Origin: RGIG7332 sp045580305
GTDB lineage: Bacteria; Bacillota; Clostridia; Oscillospirales; JAAYXM01
Reading direction: 5' to 3'
DNA: 25,865 nt
NCBI GenBank assembly: GCA_045580305.1
Contig: JAZNNQ010000066.1
Coordinates: 1 to 25,865 of the forward strand
Shown: positions 1-7,080 of the stretch, piece after piece
How positions within the stretch are numbered: the first letter of the stretch is position 1
Layout: the number at the start of each line of letters is the position of its first letter
The notes under the pieces: generated by a model
Database searches by the model: none
The model's input: only the letters and a program-made list of their open reading frames with translations
Told to the model about the DNA's origin: nothing
Program-made: the position numbers and the translations under genes

Positions 1-1295
1 TCTTCAGCAAGCTTTGCAAGAGCGATACCCATCTTCTCCTGACCAGCCTTGGTCTTCGGCTCGATAGCAACACGAATAACCGGCTCCGGGAACTCCATAG
101 ACTCTAAGATAATCGGTGCCTTCTCATCACAGAGAGTGTCACCTGTAGTGGTATTCTTAAGACCGATAGCAGCAGCGATATCACCTGAGTAAACGGTTTC
201 GATATCCTCACGATGGTTAGCGTGCATCTGAAGAATACGACCGATACGCTCGCGGTTCTTCTTAACAGAGTTAATAACGGTAGAACCGGCATCGAGAGTA
301 CCTGAATATACGCGGAAGAAGCAAAGCTTACCTACGTACGGGTCGGTAGCAATCTTGAATGCAAGTGCAGCGAAAGGTGCATCGTCGGATGAGGGGCGGG
401 AATCCTCCTCGCCGGTATCCGGGTTAACGCCCTTGATGTCCTCGATGTCGGTCGGCGCCGGCATATAATCAATAACAGCGTCGAGGAGCAACTGAACACC
501 CTTGTTGCGGTATGAAGTACCACAAAGTACCGGGATGACCTTAACATCGATGGTACCCTTACGGAGCGCATTCTTGATCTCATCAATGGTGAAATCCTCG
601 CCCTCTAAATACTTCATCATAAGCTCGTCATCGAGCTCAGCAACAGCTTCAACTAATTCGCCACGATATTTGTTGGCGAGTTCAAGCATATCCTCGGGGA
701 TTTCCTCCTCGCGGACATCCTTACCTAAGTCATCATAATAAATCTCAGCCTTCATGGTAACGAGGTCGATAATACCCTTAAAGGTCTCCTCGGAACCGAT
801 AGGAAGCTGGATCGGAACAGCGTTACAATTTAAACGGTCGCGCATCATACCTACAACATTGTAGAAGTCAGCGCCCATAATATCCATTTTATTGACATAC
901 GCCATACGCGGAACGCGATACTTGTCAGCCTGACGCCATACGGTCTCAGACTGCGGCTCAACGCCACCCTTAGCACAGAAAACGGTAACGCTACCGTCAA
1001 GAACACGGAGTGAACGCTCTACCTCAATGGTAAAGTCAACGTGTCCGGGGGTGTCGATGATGTTGATGCGGTGCTTCTTCCACTCACAGGTGGTAGCAGC
1101 GGAGGTAATGGTAATACCACGCTCCTGCTCCTGAGCCATCCAGTCCATTGTAGCAGTACCGTCATGGGTTTCACCAAGCTTGTGGCTACGACCGGTGTAG
1201 TATAAGATACGCTCGGTAGTGGTAGTCTTACCAGCATCGATATGAGCCATAATTCCGATATTTCTTGTTAATTCAAGCGGAAATTGTCTAGGCAT
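1..1295 (-). CDS. fusA: Elongation factor G, C-terminal part cut off by window edge
   Basis: Translational GTPase that drives ribosomal translocation and, with RRF, ribosome recycling. The reading frame starts at the ATG at 1295-1293 with MPRQFPLELTRNIGIMAHID, the usual EF-G N-terminus, and stays open to the window edge, giving 431 codons of a protein normally near 690-700. The G1 P-loop (AHIDAGKTTTTE), the G2 region (RGITITSAA), G3 (DTPGHVDF) and G4 (NKMD) are all readable, so the GTPase domain is complete; domain II is present and domains III-V lie outside. A ribosome binding site (AAAGGAGATGC) precedes the ATG. It is the last visible gene of the L7Ae-rpsL-rpsG-fusA operon, 74 bases after rpsG; tuf would be the expected next gene but is off the window. 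Identity is essentially certain. Confidence 0.98.
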   Translation of the reverse strand, partial: MPRQFPLELTRNIGIMAHIDAGKTTTTERILYYTGRSHKLGETHDGTATMDWMAQEQERGITITSAATTCEWKKHRINIIDTPGHVDFTIEVERSLRVLDGSVTVFCAKGGVEPQSETVWRQADKYRVPRMAYVNKMDIMGADFYNVVGMMRDRLNCNAVPIQLPIGSEETFKGIIDLVTMKAEIYYDDLGKDVREEEIPEDMLELANKYRGELVEAVAELDDELMMKYLEGEDFTIDEIKNALRKGTIDVKVIPVLCGTSYRNKGVQLLLDAVIDYMPAPTDIEDIKGVNPDTGEEDSRPSSDDAPFAALAFKIATDPYVGKLCFFRVYSGTLDAGSTVINSVKKNRERIGRILQMHANHREDIETVYSGDIAAAIGLKNTTTGDTLCDEKAPIILESMEFPEPVIRVAIEPKTKAGQEKMGIALAKLAE

Positions 1296-1369
1296 ATTGC
1301 ATCTCCTTTCTTTGATAATGGCAAAAACCTAATAAACCAATAAATATAAATGGCAAAGTTCTCGCCGAA

Positions 1370-1840
1370 TTACCAGCGGAAATGAGCAAACGCCTTGTTT
1401 GCCTCAGCCATCTTGTGAGTATCCTCACGCTTCTTAACTGAGCTGCCGACACCGTTGATAGCATCAACGATCTCACCTGCTAAACGCTCAGCCATAGTCT
1501 TCTCGCTACGCGCACGGGAGTACGCGGTGAGCCAACGCAGACCTAAGGTCTGGCGTCTCTCGGGACGAACCTCCATCGGAACCTGGTAGGTAGCACCACC
1601 AACACGGCGAGCCTTAACCTCGAGCACCGGCATAATGTTCTCCATTGCCTCTGCGAATGCCTCTAAAGGTTCCTTATCGGTTTTCTCTTTAACGATATCA
1701 AATGCACTGTAAACGATCTTCTGAGCAACGCCCTTCTTACCGTCTAACATAATGCTGTTGATAAGCTTTGTGACCAGCTTTGAATTGTAAAGCGGATCCG
1801 GTAAAATCTCCCTCTTCGGGACAAATCCTCTTCTTGGCAC
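1370..1840 (-). CDS. rpsG: 30S ribosomal protein S7
   Basis: Primary binding protein that nucleates assembly of the 16S rRNA 3' major domain (the 30S head). The 156-residue product has the normal bacterial S7 length and typical sequence, beginning PRRGFVPKREILPDPLYNSK and ending in HFRW; the conserved stretch RVGGATYQVPMEV is present near residue 80. The start codon is GTG (1840-1838), chosen because AGGAGG lies 9 bases upstream. The gene lies about 200 bases after rpsL, unusually far for this operon, and the gap has strong folding potential. In Escherichia coli S7 represses its operon by binding that gap; whether this happens here is inference only. Confidence 0.98.
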   Translation of the reverse strand: MPRRGFVPKREILPDPLYNSKLVTKLINSIMLDGKKGVAQKIVYSAFDIVKEKTDKEPLEAFAEAMENIMPVLEVKARRVGGATYQVPMEVRPERRQTLGLRWLTAYSRARSEKTMAERLAGEIVDAINGVGSSVKKREDTHKMAEANKAFAHFRW

Positions 1841-1944
1841 AGTCTCTTCCCTCCTTCATATAGGTAATGATTTCATAGGTACTCCGAAACACCTGCCCAA
1901 GTCGTATGACTGACTATGCCATAGGCGGTTTTCGGTTTTGTGCC

Positions 1945-2003
1945 TGCCGAGAATTTATATACAATCTATATAAACGCCGGCAAGGCATCGACTTTTGCCT
2001 TGC
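1945..2003 (-). promoter_or_regulatory. Competing hairpins in the rpsL-rpsG gap
   Basis: On the transcribed strand two overlapping foldbacks are visible. The first has 8-base arms GCAAGGCA/TGCCTTGC around an 8-base loop (1980-2003). The second has an inner perfect stem TTTATATA/TATATAAA (1954-1974) closed by an outer TGCCG/CGGCA (1945-1949 with 1978-1982). They share bases 1980-1982, so full formation of one competes with the other. No U-run follows, so neither looks like an intrinsic terminator. TTGCCG and TATATA in this stretch are 16 bases apart and could alternatively be a weak internal promoter. A regulatory role is inferred from structure and position only. Confidence 0.4.
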
Positions 2004-2038
2004 TTATTGCGCGGAAAAGTCCAAATTTTGTTTCAGGC

Positions 2039-2461
2039 TTACTTCTTAGCAGCCTTCGGCTTCTTAGTTCCGTACTTGGAACGGCCCTGCATACGGTTGT
2101 TAACACCCTGTGTATCGAGTGTACCGCGGATGATGTGATAACGCACACCAGGTAAGTCCTTAACACGACCGCCACGGATCATAACAACGCTATGCTCCTG
2201 AAGGTTATGGCCGATGCCCGGGATGTAAGCGGAAACCTCGGTACCGTTTGTTAAGCGTACACGAGCGATTTTACGAAGCGCTGAGTTCGGCTTCTTCGGT
2301 GTAGCAGTACGAACTGCGGTACAAACACCACGCTTCTGCGGTGAGCTTAAGTTAGTCTCTTTCTTCTTAAGAGAGTTAAAGCCCTTCTGAAGTGCCGGAG
2401 CGGTAGACTTGTAGATAGAAACCTCTCTGCCCTTGCGTACCAACTGGTTTACTGTAGGCAT
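2039..2461 (-). CDS. rpsL: 30S ribosomal protein S12
   Basis: Decoding-centre protein of the small subunit that shapes translational accuracy and is the streptomycin resistance locus. The start is the ATG at 2461-2459 (MPTVNQLVRKGR), with AGGAG 7 bases upstream; an in-frame TTG two codons earlier is too close to that site. The product is 140 residues with the diagnostic TPKKPNSALRKIARVRLTNG and the RGGRVKDLPGVRYH loop. Both lysines where resistance substitutions occur (in PKKPNS and RVKDLPG) are wild type, so a streptomycin-sensitive S12 is predicted. The lysine-rich tail KKPKAAKK is typical. It lies 55 bases after the L7Ae-like gene in the str operon. Confidence 0.98.
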   Translation of the reverse strand: MPTVNQLVRKGREVSIYKSTAPALQKGFNSLKKKETNLSSPQKRGVCTAVRTATPKKPNSALRKIARVRLTNGTEVSAYIPGIGHNLQEHSVVMIRGGRVKDLPGVRYHIIRGTLDTQGVNNRMQGRSKYGTKKPKAAKK

Positions 2462-2516
2462 ATTCAATCTCCTTTCTTTAGAATTTTATCTTCACGGGGT
2501 AAAACCCTCGGGAAAA

Positions 2517-2756
2517 TCAAAGAATTGCGGCGCAAGCGGCGCCAACTTGAATATCGCAGGCCTTGCCCAATTCCAGCATTGTTTTAACCTCAATAAGCTG
2601 AACATTCGCCTGCCTGCAAAGGTCACTGATCGCATCTCGTATTATTACATCGCAATTTTGCGCTAAATAAACCTTGCGCGCTATGCCTTCTTTTATCGCT
2701 TTTTTTGTTTGCTTGATACCGACAACCTTGTGGGTACCTGCAAGAGAGTCTTGCAT
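2517..2756 (-). CDS. Ribosomal protein L7Ae family, YbxF-like k-turn RNA-binding protein
   Basis: Small RNA-binding protein of the L7Ae/L30e/S12e/Gadd45 fold; Firmicute members (YbxF, YlxQ) bind kink-turns in RNA. The 79-residue product shows the family pattern: a basic N-terminal helix (GIKQTKKAIKEGIARKVYLA), a core AQNCDVII...DLC and a hydrophobic end KACDIQVGAACAAIL. GGAGG lies upstream of the ATG at 2756. In Bacillus this gene sits between rpoC and rpsL; here it is the first gene of the operon, behind its own promoter, with no rpoBC upstream. Family assignment is secure; which RNA it binds is not visible. Confidence 0.9.
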   Translation of the reverse strand: MQDSLAGTHKVVGIKQTKKAIKEGIARKVYLAQNCDVIIRDAISDLCRQANVQLIEVKTMLELGKACDIQVGAACAAIL

Positions 2757-2808
2757 AATTCACCCTCCAGTTCTTTTTTCATTAGCAGAACAAATTCGCA
2801 TTTTCCGC

Positions 2809-2823
2809 CACTATCTCATAGTG
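2809..2823 (-). promoter_or_regulatory. Short hairpin at the 5' end of the str operon transcript
   Basis: CACTAT and ATAGTG, 6 bases each, flank a 3-base loop. A second copy of CACTAT, at 2829-2834 on the same strand, lies between the -10 box and this hairpin. From the promoter position, transcription would start near 2828, so the hairpin would form at the extreme 5' end of the mRNA. It could stabilise the transcript, or the repeats could be a protein site on DNA. Function is inferred. Confidence 0.35.
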
Positions 2824-2834
2824 ACACAATAGTG

Positions 2835-2863
2835 AGTATAGCATAAGTTTTTCCACTCGTCAA
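2835..2863 (-). promoter_or_regulatory. Sigma-A-type promoter of the L7Ae-rpsL-rpsG-fusA operon
   Basis: The -35 box is TTGACG (2858-2863), the spacer is 17 bases and the -10 box is TATACT (2835-2840), preceded by an extended TGC. This is a near-consensus promoter 37 bases past the stop of the radical SAM gene. I see no terminator between the two, so some read-through from the upstream operon is possible. Confidence 0.85.
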
Positions 2864-2899
2864 CACATAATAAGCATATTTTTTCAAATTTTCTTATTT

Positions 2900-3889
2900 T
2901 TATGTGTTTTTTTCGCTTATCCGCACTTTGTAGTAGTTAATATCCGGGTCGGGGATGATAGAAATACTATTCAGTTTAAACTCTTTCTGCAATATTCTTC
3001 GGTTTTCGCCCTTGTGCCCTGCTATTTCGGATATGGCTCGGGGATTGGCGTAAATAACTATATCCTTGCCTTTCATTTTTGCAAGCTCCGTCCTTAGCAC
3101 CCTGAGTCTTAGTCGTGCTCGCACAAGCTGACCGAAGGCGGGATGATATGCCCCGGCGAGCGCGTCTCCCCCGTTTAAATCTTCGGTGGGATTTAGTCCC
3201 ATACGGATAATAGGTATATCCGCTGCATCAAATATCTCTGTTATGTCCGCGCAAAGTTCTACCGCTTTTTCCACAGTAATGGCATTGTACCTTCCGCTTT
3301 GCCAAAGTTCTGCTAAATAAGTATCACGAACGACCACTGTCGGGTATATGCGGACTCCGTTGGGCTTAAGCGCTGCAATTTCTTTTGCAGTGATTATGGC
3401 AGAGTTTCTATCTTCTTCCGGAAGACCCACCATCATCTGCAAAATCAAATTAAAGCCCGCTTCTTTTATCATCCTTGAGGCTTGCCTTACGCTTTCTGCA
3501 TTATGGCCTCTGCCCGCTGTCCTGAGCACCTCATCGTCCATTGACTGGGCTCCAAGTTCGATAGTTTTTACACCATAATTTTTGAGCAGTGTCAGGATTT
3601 TGTCATTTATCGCATCAGGGCGTGTAGATAAGCGGATAGCCTCGGGGTTAAATTGTGCGGCTGTCTTTAAGTATTCCTCTTGCTCATTCAGCGGAAGGGC
3701 GGTAAAGCTTCCGCCGTAAAAAGCGACCTCTGCCCTATCCACCTTTTTAAACGCATGGCTAAGAAGCGCCGAAACCTCGCTTGGCTTCGGCGCATTTATT
3801 GTACCTGCAATTTTCTTCTGGTTGCAAAACACGCAATCGTGGGGGCAACCCAAATGTGGAATAAAAACCGGGATTACCGAATAACTCAA
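2900..3889 (-). CDS. Elp3-like radical SAM protein
   Basis: Radical S-adenosylmethionine enzyme with the 4Fe-4S-binding Cys motif GCPHDCVFCNQ (CxxxCxxC) about 15 residues from the start, followed by the glycine-rich AFYGGSFTALP that contacts SAM. It resembles the Elp3-related radical SAM proteins often found near rnc and smc in Clostridia. At 329 residues it has the radical SAM domain but no recognisable acetyltransferase domain as in true Elp3. The start is TTG at 3889-3887, overlapping the rnc stop as TTGA, with GGAG 11 bases upstream; no ATG lies before the Cys motif. It is the last gene of the eight-gene run. A role in tRNA or RNA modification is likely from family and context, but the substrate is unknown. 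Confidence 0.85.
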   Translation of the reverse strand: MSYSVIPVFIPHLGCPHDCVFCNQKKIAGTINAPKPSEVSALLSHAFKKVDRAEVAFYGGSFTALPLNEQEEYLKTAAQFNPEAIRLSTRPDAINDKILTLLKNYGVKTIELGAQSMDDEVLRTAGRGHNAESVRQASRMIKEAGFNLILQMMVGLPEEDRNSAIITAKEIAALKPNGVRIYPTVVVRDTYLAELWQSGRYNAITVEKAVELCADITEIFDAADIPIIRMGLNPTEDLNGGDALAGAYHPAFGQLVRARLRLRVLRTELAKMKGKDIVIYANPRAISEIAGHKGENRRILQKEFKLNSISIIPDPDINYYKVRISEKNT

Positions 3890-4551
3890 AGTCCCATCAG
3901 CTCCAATGCTTCTTTTGCCGCCATCTGCTCTGCTTCTTTTTTGCTGTGACCGATACCGTGGCCGATGACATTACTGTTGAGTAAAACCTCTACCCTAAAC
4001 TTCTTGTCGTGGTCGGGTCCCTCAGCACCGAGCAGACGGTAGGATAAAATTTCACCGTGGTTTTTCTGTACGATCTCCTGCAGGGTGGTTTTATAGTCGC
4101 TTATTGTTCCCTTTTCATTGTCTAAAACATAGGTGTGCACAAACTTTTTCGCTGCCTCAAGACCTGCATCCAGATAAAGCGCGCCGATAACCGCCTCAAA
4201 GGCATCGGCAAGAATGGAGTCGCGCCGTCTTCCGCCGCCCGCCTCCTCGCCGCGTCCCAAGCGCAGGAAGTCGCCCAGCTTTATCTTACGCGCACACTGA
4301 CAAAGTGCACCCTCGCAAACAAGGCCTGCTCGCATTTTTGTAAGCTCACCCTCCGGCGTATCAGGATACTTGCTGTAAAGGTGCGCAGTGGTGATTACTC
4401 CCAGCACAGAGTCACCCAAAAATTCCAGACGCTCGTTATCACGACAGTTTTTATCCTTTGCTTCATTTGCATAAGAGCTGTGTGTAACAGCATTCAAAAG
4501 AAGTGTCTGGTCTTTAAATGAATGTCCTATTGTTTCTTCAAGTTTTTTCAT
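3886..4551 (-). CDS. rnc: Ribonuclease III
   Basis: Double-strand-specific endoribonuclease that processes rRNA precursors and structured mRNAs. The 221-residue product carries the signature NERLEFLGDSVLG (residues 39-51; metal-binding E43 and D47), a second acidic cluster (DSILADAFEAVIGALYLDAG, about residue 115) and a C-terminal double-stranded RNA-binding domain ending HSKKEAEQMAAKEALELMGL. The length is normal for Firmicutes. It overlaps acpP by ATGA at its start and the radical SAM gene by TTGA at its end, so translation is probably coupled across all three. The usual downstream partners smc and ftsY are not in this window. Confidence 0.97.
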   Translation of the reverse strand: MKKLEETIGHSFKDQTLLLNAVTHSSYANEAKDKNCRDNERLEFLGDSVLGVITTAHLYSKYPDTPEGELTKMRAGLVCEGALCQCARKIKLGDFLRLGRGEEAGGGRRRDSILADAFEAVIGALYLDAGLEAAKKFVHTYVLDNEKGTISDYKTTLQEIVQKNHGEILSYRLLGAEGPDHDKKFRVEVLLNSNVIGHGIGHSKKEAEQMAAKEALELMGL

Positions 4552-4784
4552 TTACCCACACTCCTTTCAATAAAATCCACTGCATCGCCCACCGTATGAT
4601 AGGGACTCAAATCCATTTTTGTCAATTTTTTAAGGTCGAACTCCTCTTCCACTATCATAAGGAATTCCAATATATCAAGAGAGTCGGCATAAAGATCTTC
4701 CTCAAAATCCGTTTCCCTTGTGATTTCTTCTTCATCTACATCAAAAAGCTCTGCCAAAATAGGCTTCAGCTTGGTAAGAATCAT
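4548..4784 (-). CDS. acpP: Acyl carrier protein
   Basis: Carries growing acyl chains on a phosphopantetheine arm in type II fatty acid synthesis. The acidic 78-residue product has the attachment motif DSL with Ser35 (EEDLYADSLDILEF), the normal size and four-helix pattern. It lies directly between plsX and rnc with 4-base overlaps on both sides, so the fabD and fabG genes that often separate plsX from acpP are absent. As PlsX uses acyl-ACP as substrate, the adjacency makes metabolic sense. It is likely the main fatty-acid ACP, although a second one elsewhere in the genome cannot be excluded. Confidence 0.95.
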   Translation of the reverse strand: MILTKLKPILAELFDVDEEEITRETDFEEDLYADSLDILEFLMIVEEEFDLKKLTKMDLSPYHTVGDAVDFIERSVGK

Positions 4785-5770
4785 TCTTCTCCCTCACTAA
4801 CAATACTTTCCTTAATTTTTGCTATTACATCCTGCTCCACATAGGCTATCGCCTGACCAATGGCGTTCTCAATGGTGCGTGCCTTTGCCGAGCCATGCGC
4901 CTTGAATACAGGCTTTGAAATACCCAAAAGCGGCGCGCCGCCAACCTCATTATGGTCGGTTTTCTTCTTAAGTGCCTTGACACCGCTCATAAGCACCATA
5001 GTTGCAAGCTTTGTAAATATATTCTTGCCGAATATCGTTTTAAGCTCCTTCATAAAGAAGGTGCCCACACCCTCGAAGGTCTTAAGCAACACATTGCCTG
5101 AAAAACCGTCGGCAACAACAACATCAACCTTGCCCTCGGGAACATCTCTACCCTCCACATTGCCCACAAAATTAATGGGTGCCGCAGACAACAGCTTATA
5201 TGCCTCCTGATGTACCGGGGTGCCCTTATGCTCCTCAACGCCGTTGTTAAGCAGTCCTATTTGGGGATTCTCTATACCGCGCACCGCGTGGATATAATGA
5301 GCACCCATTGTTGCAAACTGGAGCAAGTACTCGGGATTACACTCTGAATTCGCACCGCTGTCTATAAGCAGGGTCTCGCCGGTCATTGTGGGGATAATGG
5401 GTGCGAATGCAGCACGGCGAATGCCCTTTATGCGCTTTACGATCATTGTGCCGCCGGTGAGAACCGCTCCGGAATTACCTGCAGACACCACGGCATCACC
5501 TTCGCCGTCACGAAGTGCGCGGAAGGCCGCCGCCATCGAAGAGTCCTTTTTAGCACGCATAATGCACATAGGATCATCTTCCATTGTGATGACCTGCTCC
5601 GCGTTTAAAATTGAAACGCCTTTTGTGTTTTCGGGGATAAGCGGTGCGATAACGCTCTCCTGACCAACCAAGAGTATCTCAACGCCAAATCGTGCAGCAG
5701 CGGAAACCGCACCGGCTACGATCTCATTTGGCGCGTTGTCGCCACCCATAGCATCTACAATGATTCTCAT
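4781..5770 (-). CDS. plsX: Phosphate acyltransferase PlsX
   Basis: Peripheral membrane enzyme that converts acyl-ACP and phosphate to acyl-phosphate, the first step of the PlsX/PlsY route to phosphatidic acid. The protein starts MRIIVDAMGGDNAPNEIVAG, the family hallmark, at the ATG at 5770-5768 with AGGAG just upstream; the frame is open 12 codons further but that extension has no ribosome site and would overlap the trmFO end. The product is 329 residues, normal for the family, with conserved GNSGAVLTGG and the late DGFSGNVLLKTFEG. It overlaps acpP by ATGA and follows trmFO by 11 bases. No anomalies seen. Confidence 0.97.
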   Translation of the reverse strand: MRIIVDAMGGDNAPNEIVAGAVSAAARFGVEILLVGQESVIAPLIPENTKGVSILNAEQVITMEDDPMCIMRAKKDSSMAAAFRALRDGEGDAVVSAGNSGAVLTGGTMIVKRIKGIRRAAFAPIIPTMTGETLLIDSGANSECNPEYLLQFATMGAHYIHAVRGIENPQIGLLNNGVEEHKGTPVHQEAYKLLSAAPINFVGNVEGRDVPEGKVDVVVADGFSGNVLLKTFEGVGTFFMKELKTIFGKNIFTKLATMVLMSGVKALKKKTDHNEVGGAPLLGISKPVFKAHGSAKARTIENAIGQAIAYVEQDVIAKIKESIVSEGEE

Positions 5771-5781
5771 ATTTTTATCTC

Positions 5782-7080
5782 CTAACATTCTATCTTGTCC
5801 AAGCACTCCAATGCCCGTTTTGCAAGCTCCTCATTCTTAAACCGTTTACCCTTTACGCGATAACCAAGCGGGGGTAAAAGTCCGAAGTTTATATTCATCG
5901 GCTGGAAGTTATTTGGGTCAGCATTTGCTATGTACTTACCCAGCGCACCGATTGCGGTCTCCTGCGGGAATTCTGCTTTGGGCAAGTCTAACAACTTTCT
6001 TGCGAGAGCTACACCTGCAACAAAACCTGAAGCAGTAGACTCCACATAACCCTCCACGCCGGTCATCTGTCCTGCAAAGTATAAATTTTCTACCTTCTTG
6101 CAGGAAAAGTCATCGTTTAGTGTAAGTGGTGCATTTAAGTATGTGTTCCTGTGCATTACACCGTATCTTACAAATTCAGCATCCTTTAACGCAGGAATAA
6201 GGCAGAATACGCGCTTTTGCTCGGGGAATTTAAGATGGGTCTGGAAACCCACCAGATTATATAGCGTACCCGCGTTATTGTCCCGTCTTAACTGAACCAC
6301 TGCGTAGGGTTCTTGTCCGGTTTTTGGATCCTCAAGACCGACCGGCTTAAGGGGGCCAAAAAGAAGTGTGTCGTGTCCGCGACGAGCCATAACCTCTACC
6401 GGCATACAACCCTCAAAGACCTTTTTATCCTCAAAACCGTGGACAAGTGCCTCCTCTGCATTACACAGCTCCTGCCAGAATACCTCGTATTCTTCACGGC
6501 TCATCGGCGCGTTAATGTAGTCAGCCGTTCCCTTGTCGTAGCGAGATTTGAAATAAGCGCTGTCCATATCGATGCTGTCAAAGGACACAATTGGTGCCGC
6601 CGCATCGTAAAAGCTTAAATAATTCTCACCTAAAATACGGTGTATCTCCTCAGCAAGCCCGTCCGATGTAAGAGGACCGGTCGCAACAATTGTGGGAACA
6701 TCGAGGACAATATCTGTAATCTCACCGCTTTTTACGGTGATATTGGGGTTGGTACAAATTTTTTCCGTAACCAGAGCGGAAAAGGCCTCTCTGTCAACCG
6801 CGAGGGCGCCACCTGCGGGTACACGGGTAGCATCCGCGCAGGAAATTATAAGGGAATCTTTACGGCGAAGTTCTTCCTTCAAGAGACCCACCGCATTTGA
6901 CAACGCATCTCCCCGCAGGGAGTTTGAACAAACCAACTCTGCAAAATTCGCACTTTTGTGGGCGGGAGTCATCTTTTCGGGCTTCATTTCCCAAAGCTCT
7001 ACCATAATCCCGCGTTTTGCCAGCTGCCAAGCCGCCTCACATCCGGCAAGTCCTGCGCCGATTACTCTTACATTAATCAT
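5782..7080 (-). CDS. trmFO: tRNA m5U54 methyltransferase, folate/FAD-dependent
   Basis: Makes 5-methyluridine at position 54 of the tRNA T-loop, using 5,10-methylenetetrahydrofolate as carbon donor and FAD as reductant. The N-terminal dinucleotide-binding motif is VIGAGLAGCEAAWQLA. The family Cys51 lies in VCSNSLRGDALSN, and the second conserved Cys lies in FEGCMPVEVMARRG. The C-terminal part has YFAGQMTGVEGYVESTASGF, a further FAD contact region. At 432 residues it is full length. It overlaps topA by ATGA; the dprA-topA-trmFO order is the classical Firmicute arrangement, although the usual xerC-hslVU-codY genes do not follow here. Confidence 0.97.
   Translation of the reverse strand: MINVRVIGAGLAGCEAAWQLAKRGIMVELWEMKPEKMTPAHKSANFAELVCSNSLRGDALSNAVGLLKEELRRKDSLIISCADATRVPAGGALAVDREAFSALVTEKICTNPNITVKSGEITDIVLDVPTIVATGPLTSDGLAEEIHRILGENYLSFYDAAAPIVSFDSIDMDSAYFKSRYDKGTADYINAPMSREEYEVFWQELCNAEEALVHGFEDKKVFEGCMPVEVMARRGHDTLLFGPLKPVGLEDPKTGQEPYAVVQLRRDNNAGTLYNLVGFQTHLKFPEQKRVFCLIPALKDAEFVRYGVMHRNTYLNAPLTLNDDFSCKKVENLYFAGQMTGVEGYVESTASGFVAGVALARKLLDLPKAEFPQETAIGALGKYIANADPNNFQPMNINFGLLPPLGYRVKGKRFKNEELAKRALECLDKIEC

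Noticed and set aside
1940..2175. Small open frames on both strands in the rpsL-rpsG region
   Set aside because: They cover the structured gap and the 3' end of rpsL in other frames, with no family resemblance.
4135..4521. Plus-strand open frame of 128 codons
   Set aside because: Lies wholly antisense to rnc, which has all catalytic motifs; no ribosome site or domain seen.
5771..5806. Twelve-codon N-terminal extension of plsX
   Set aside because: The family N-terminus MRIIVDAMGG begins at 5770 with AGGAG just upstream; the extension overlaps the end of trmFO and has no ribosome site.
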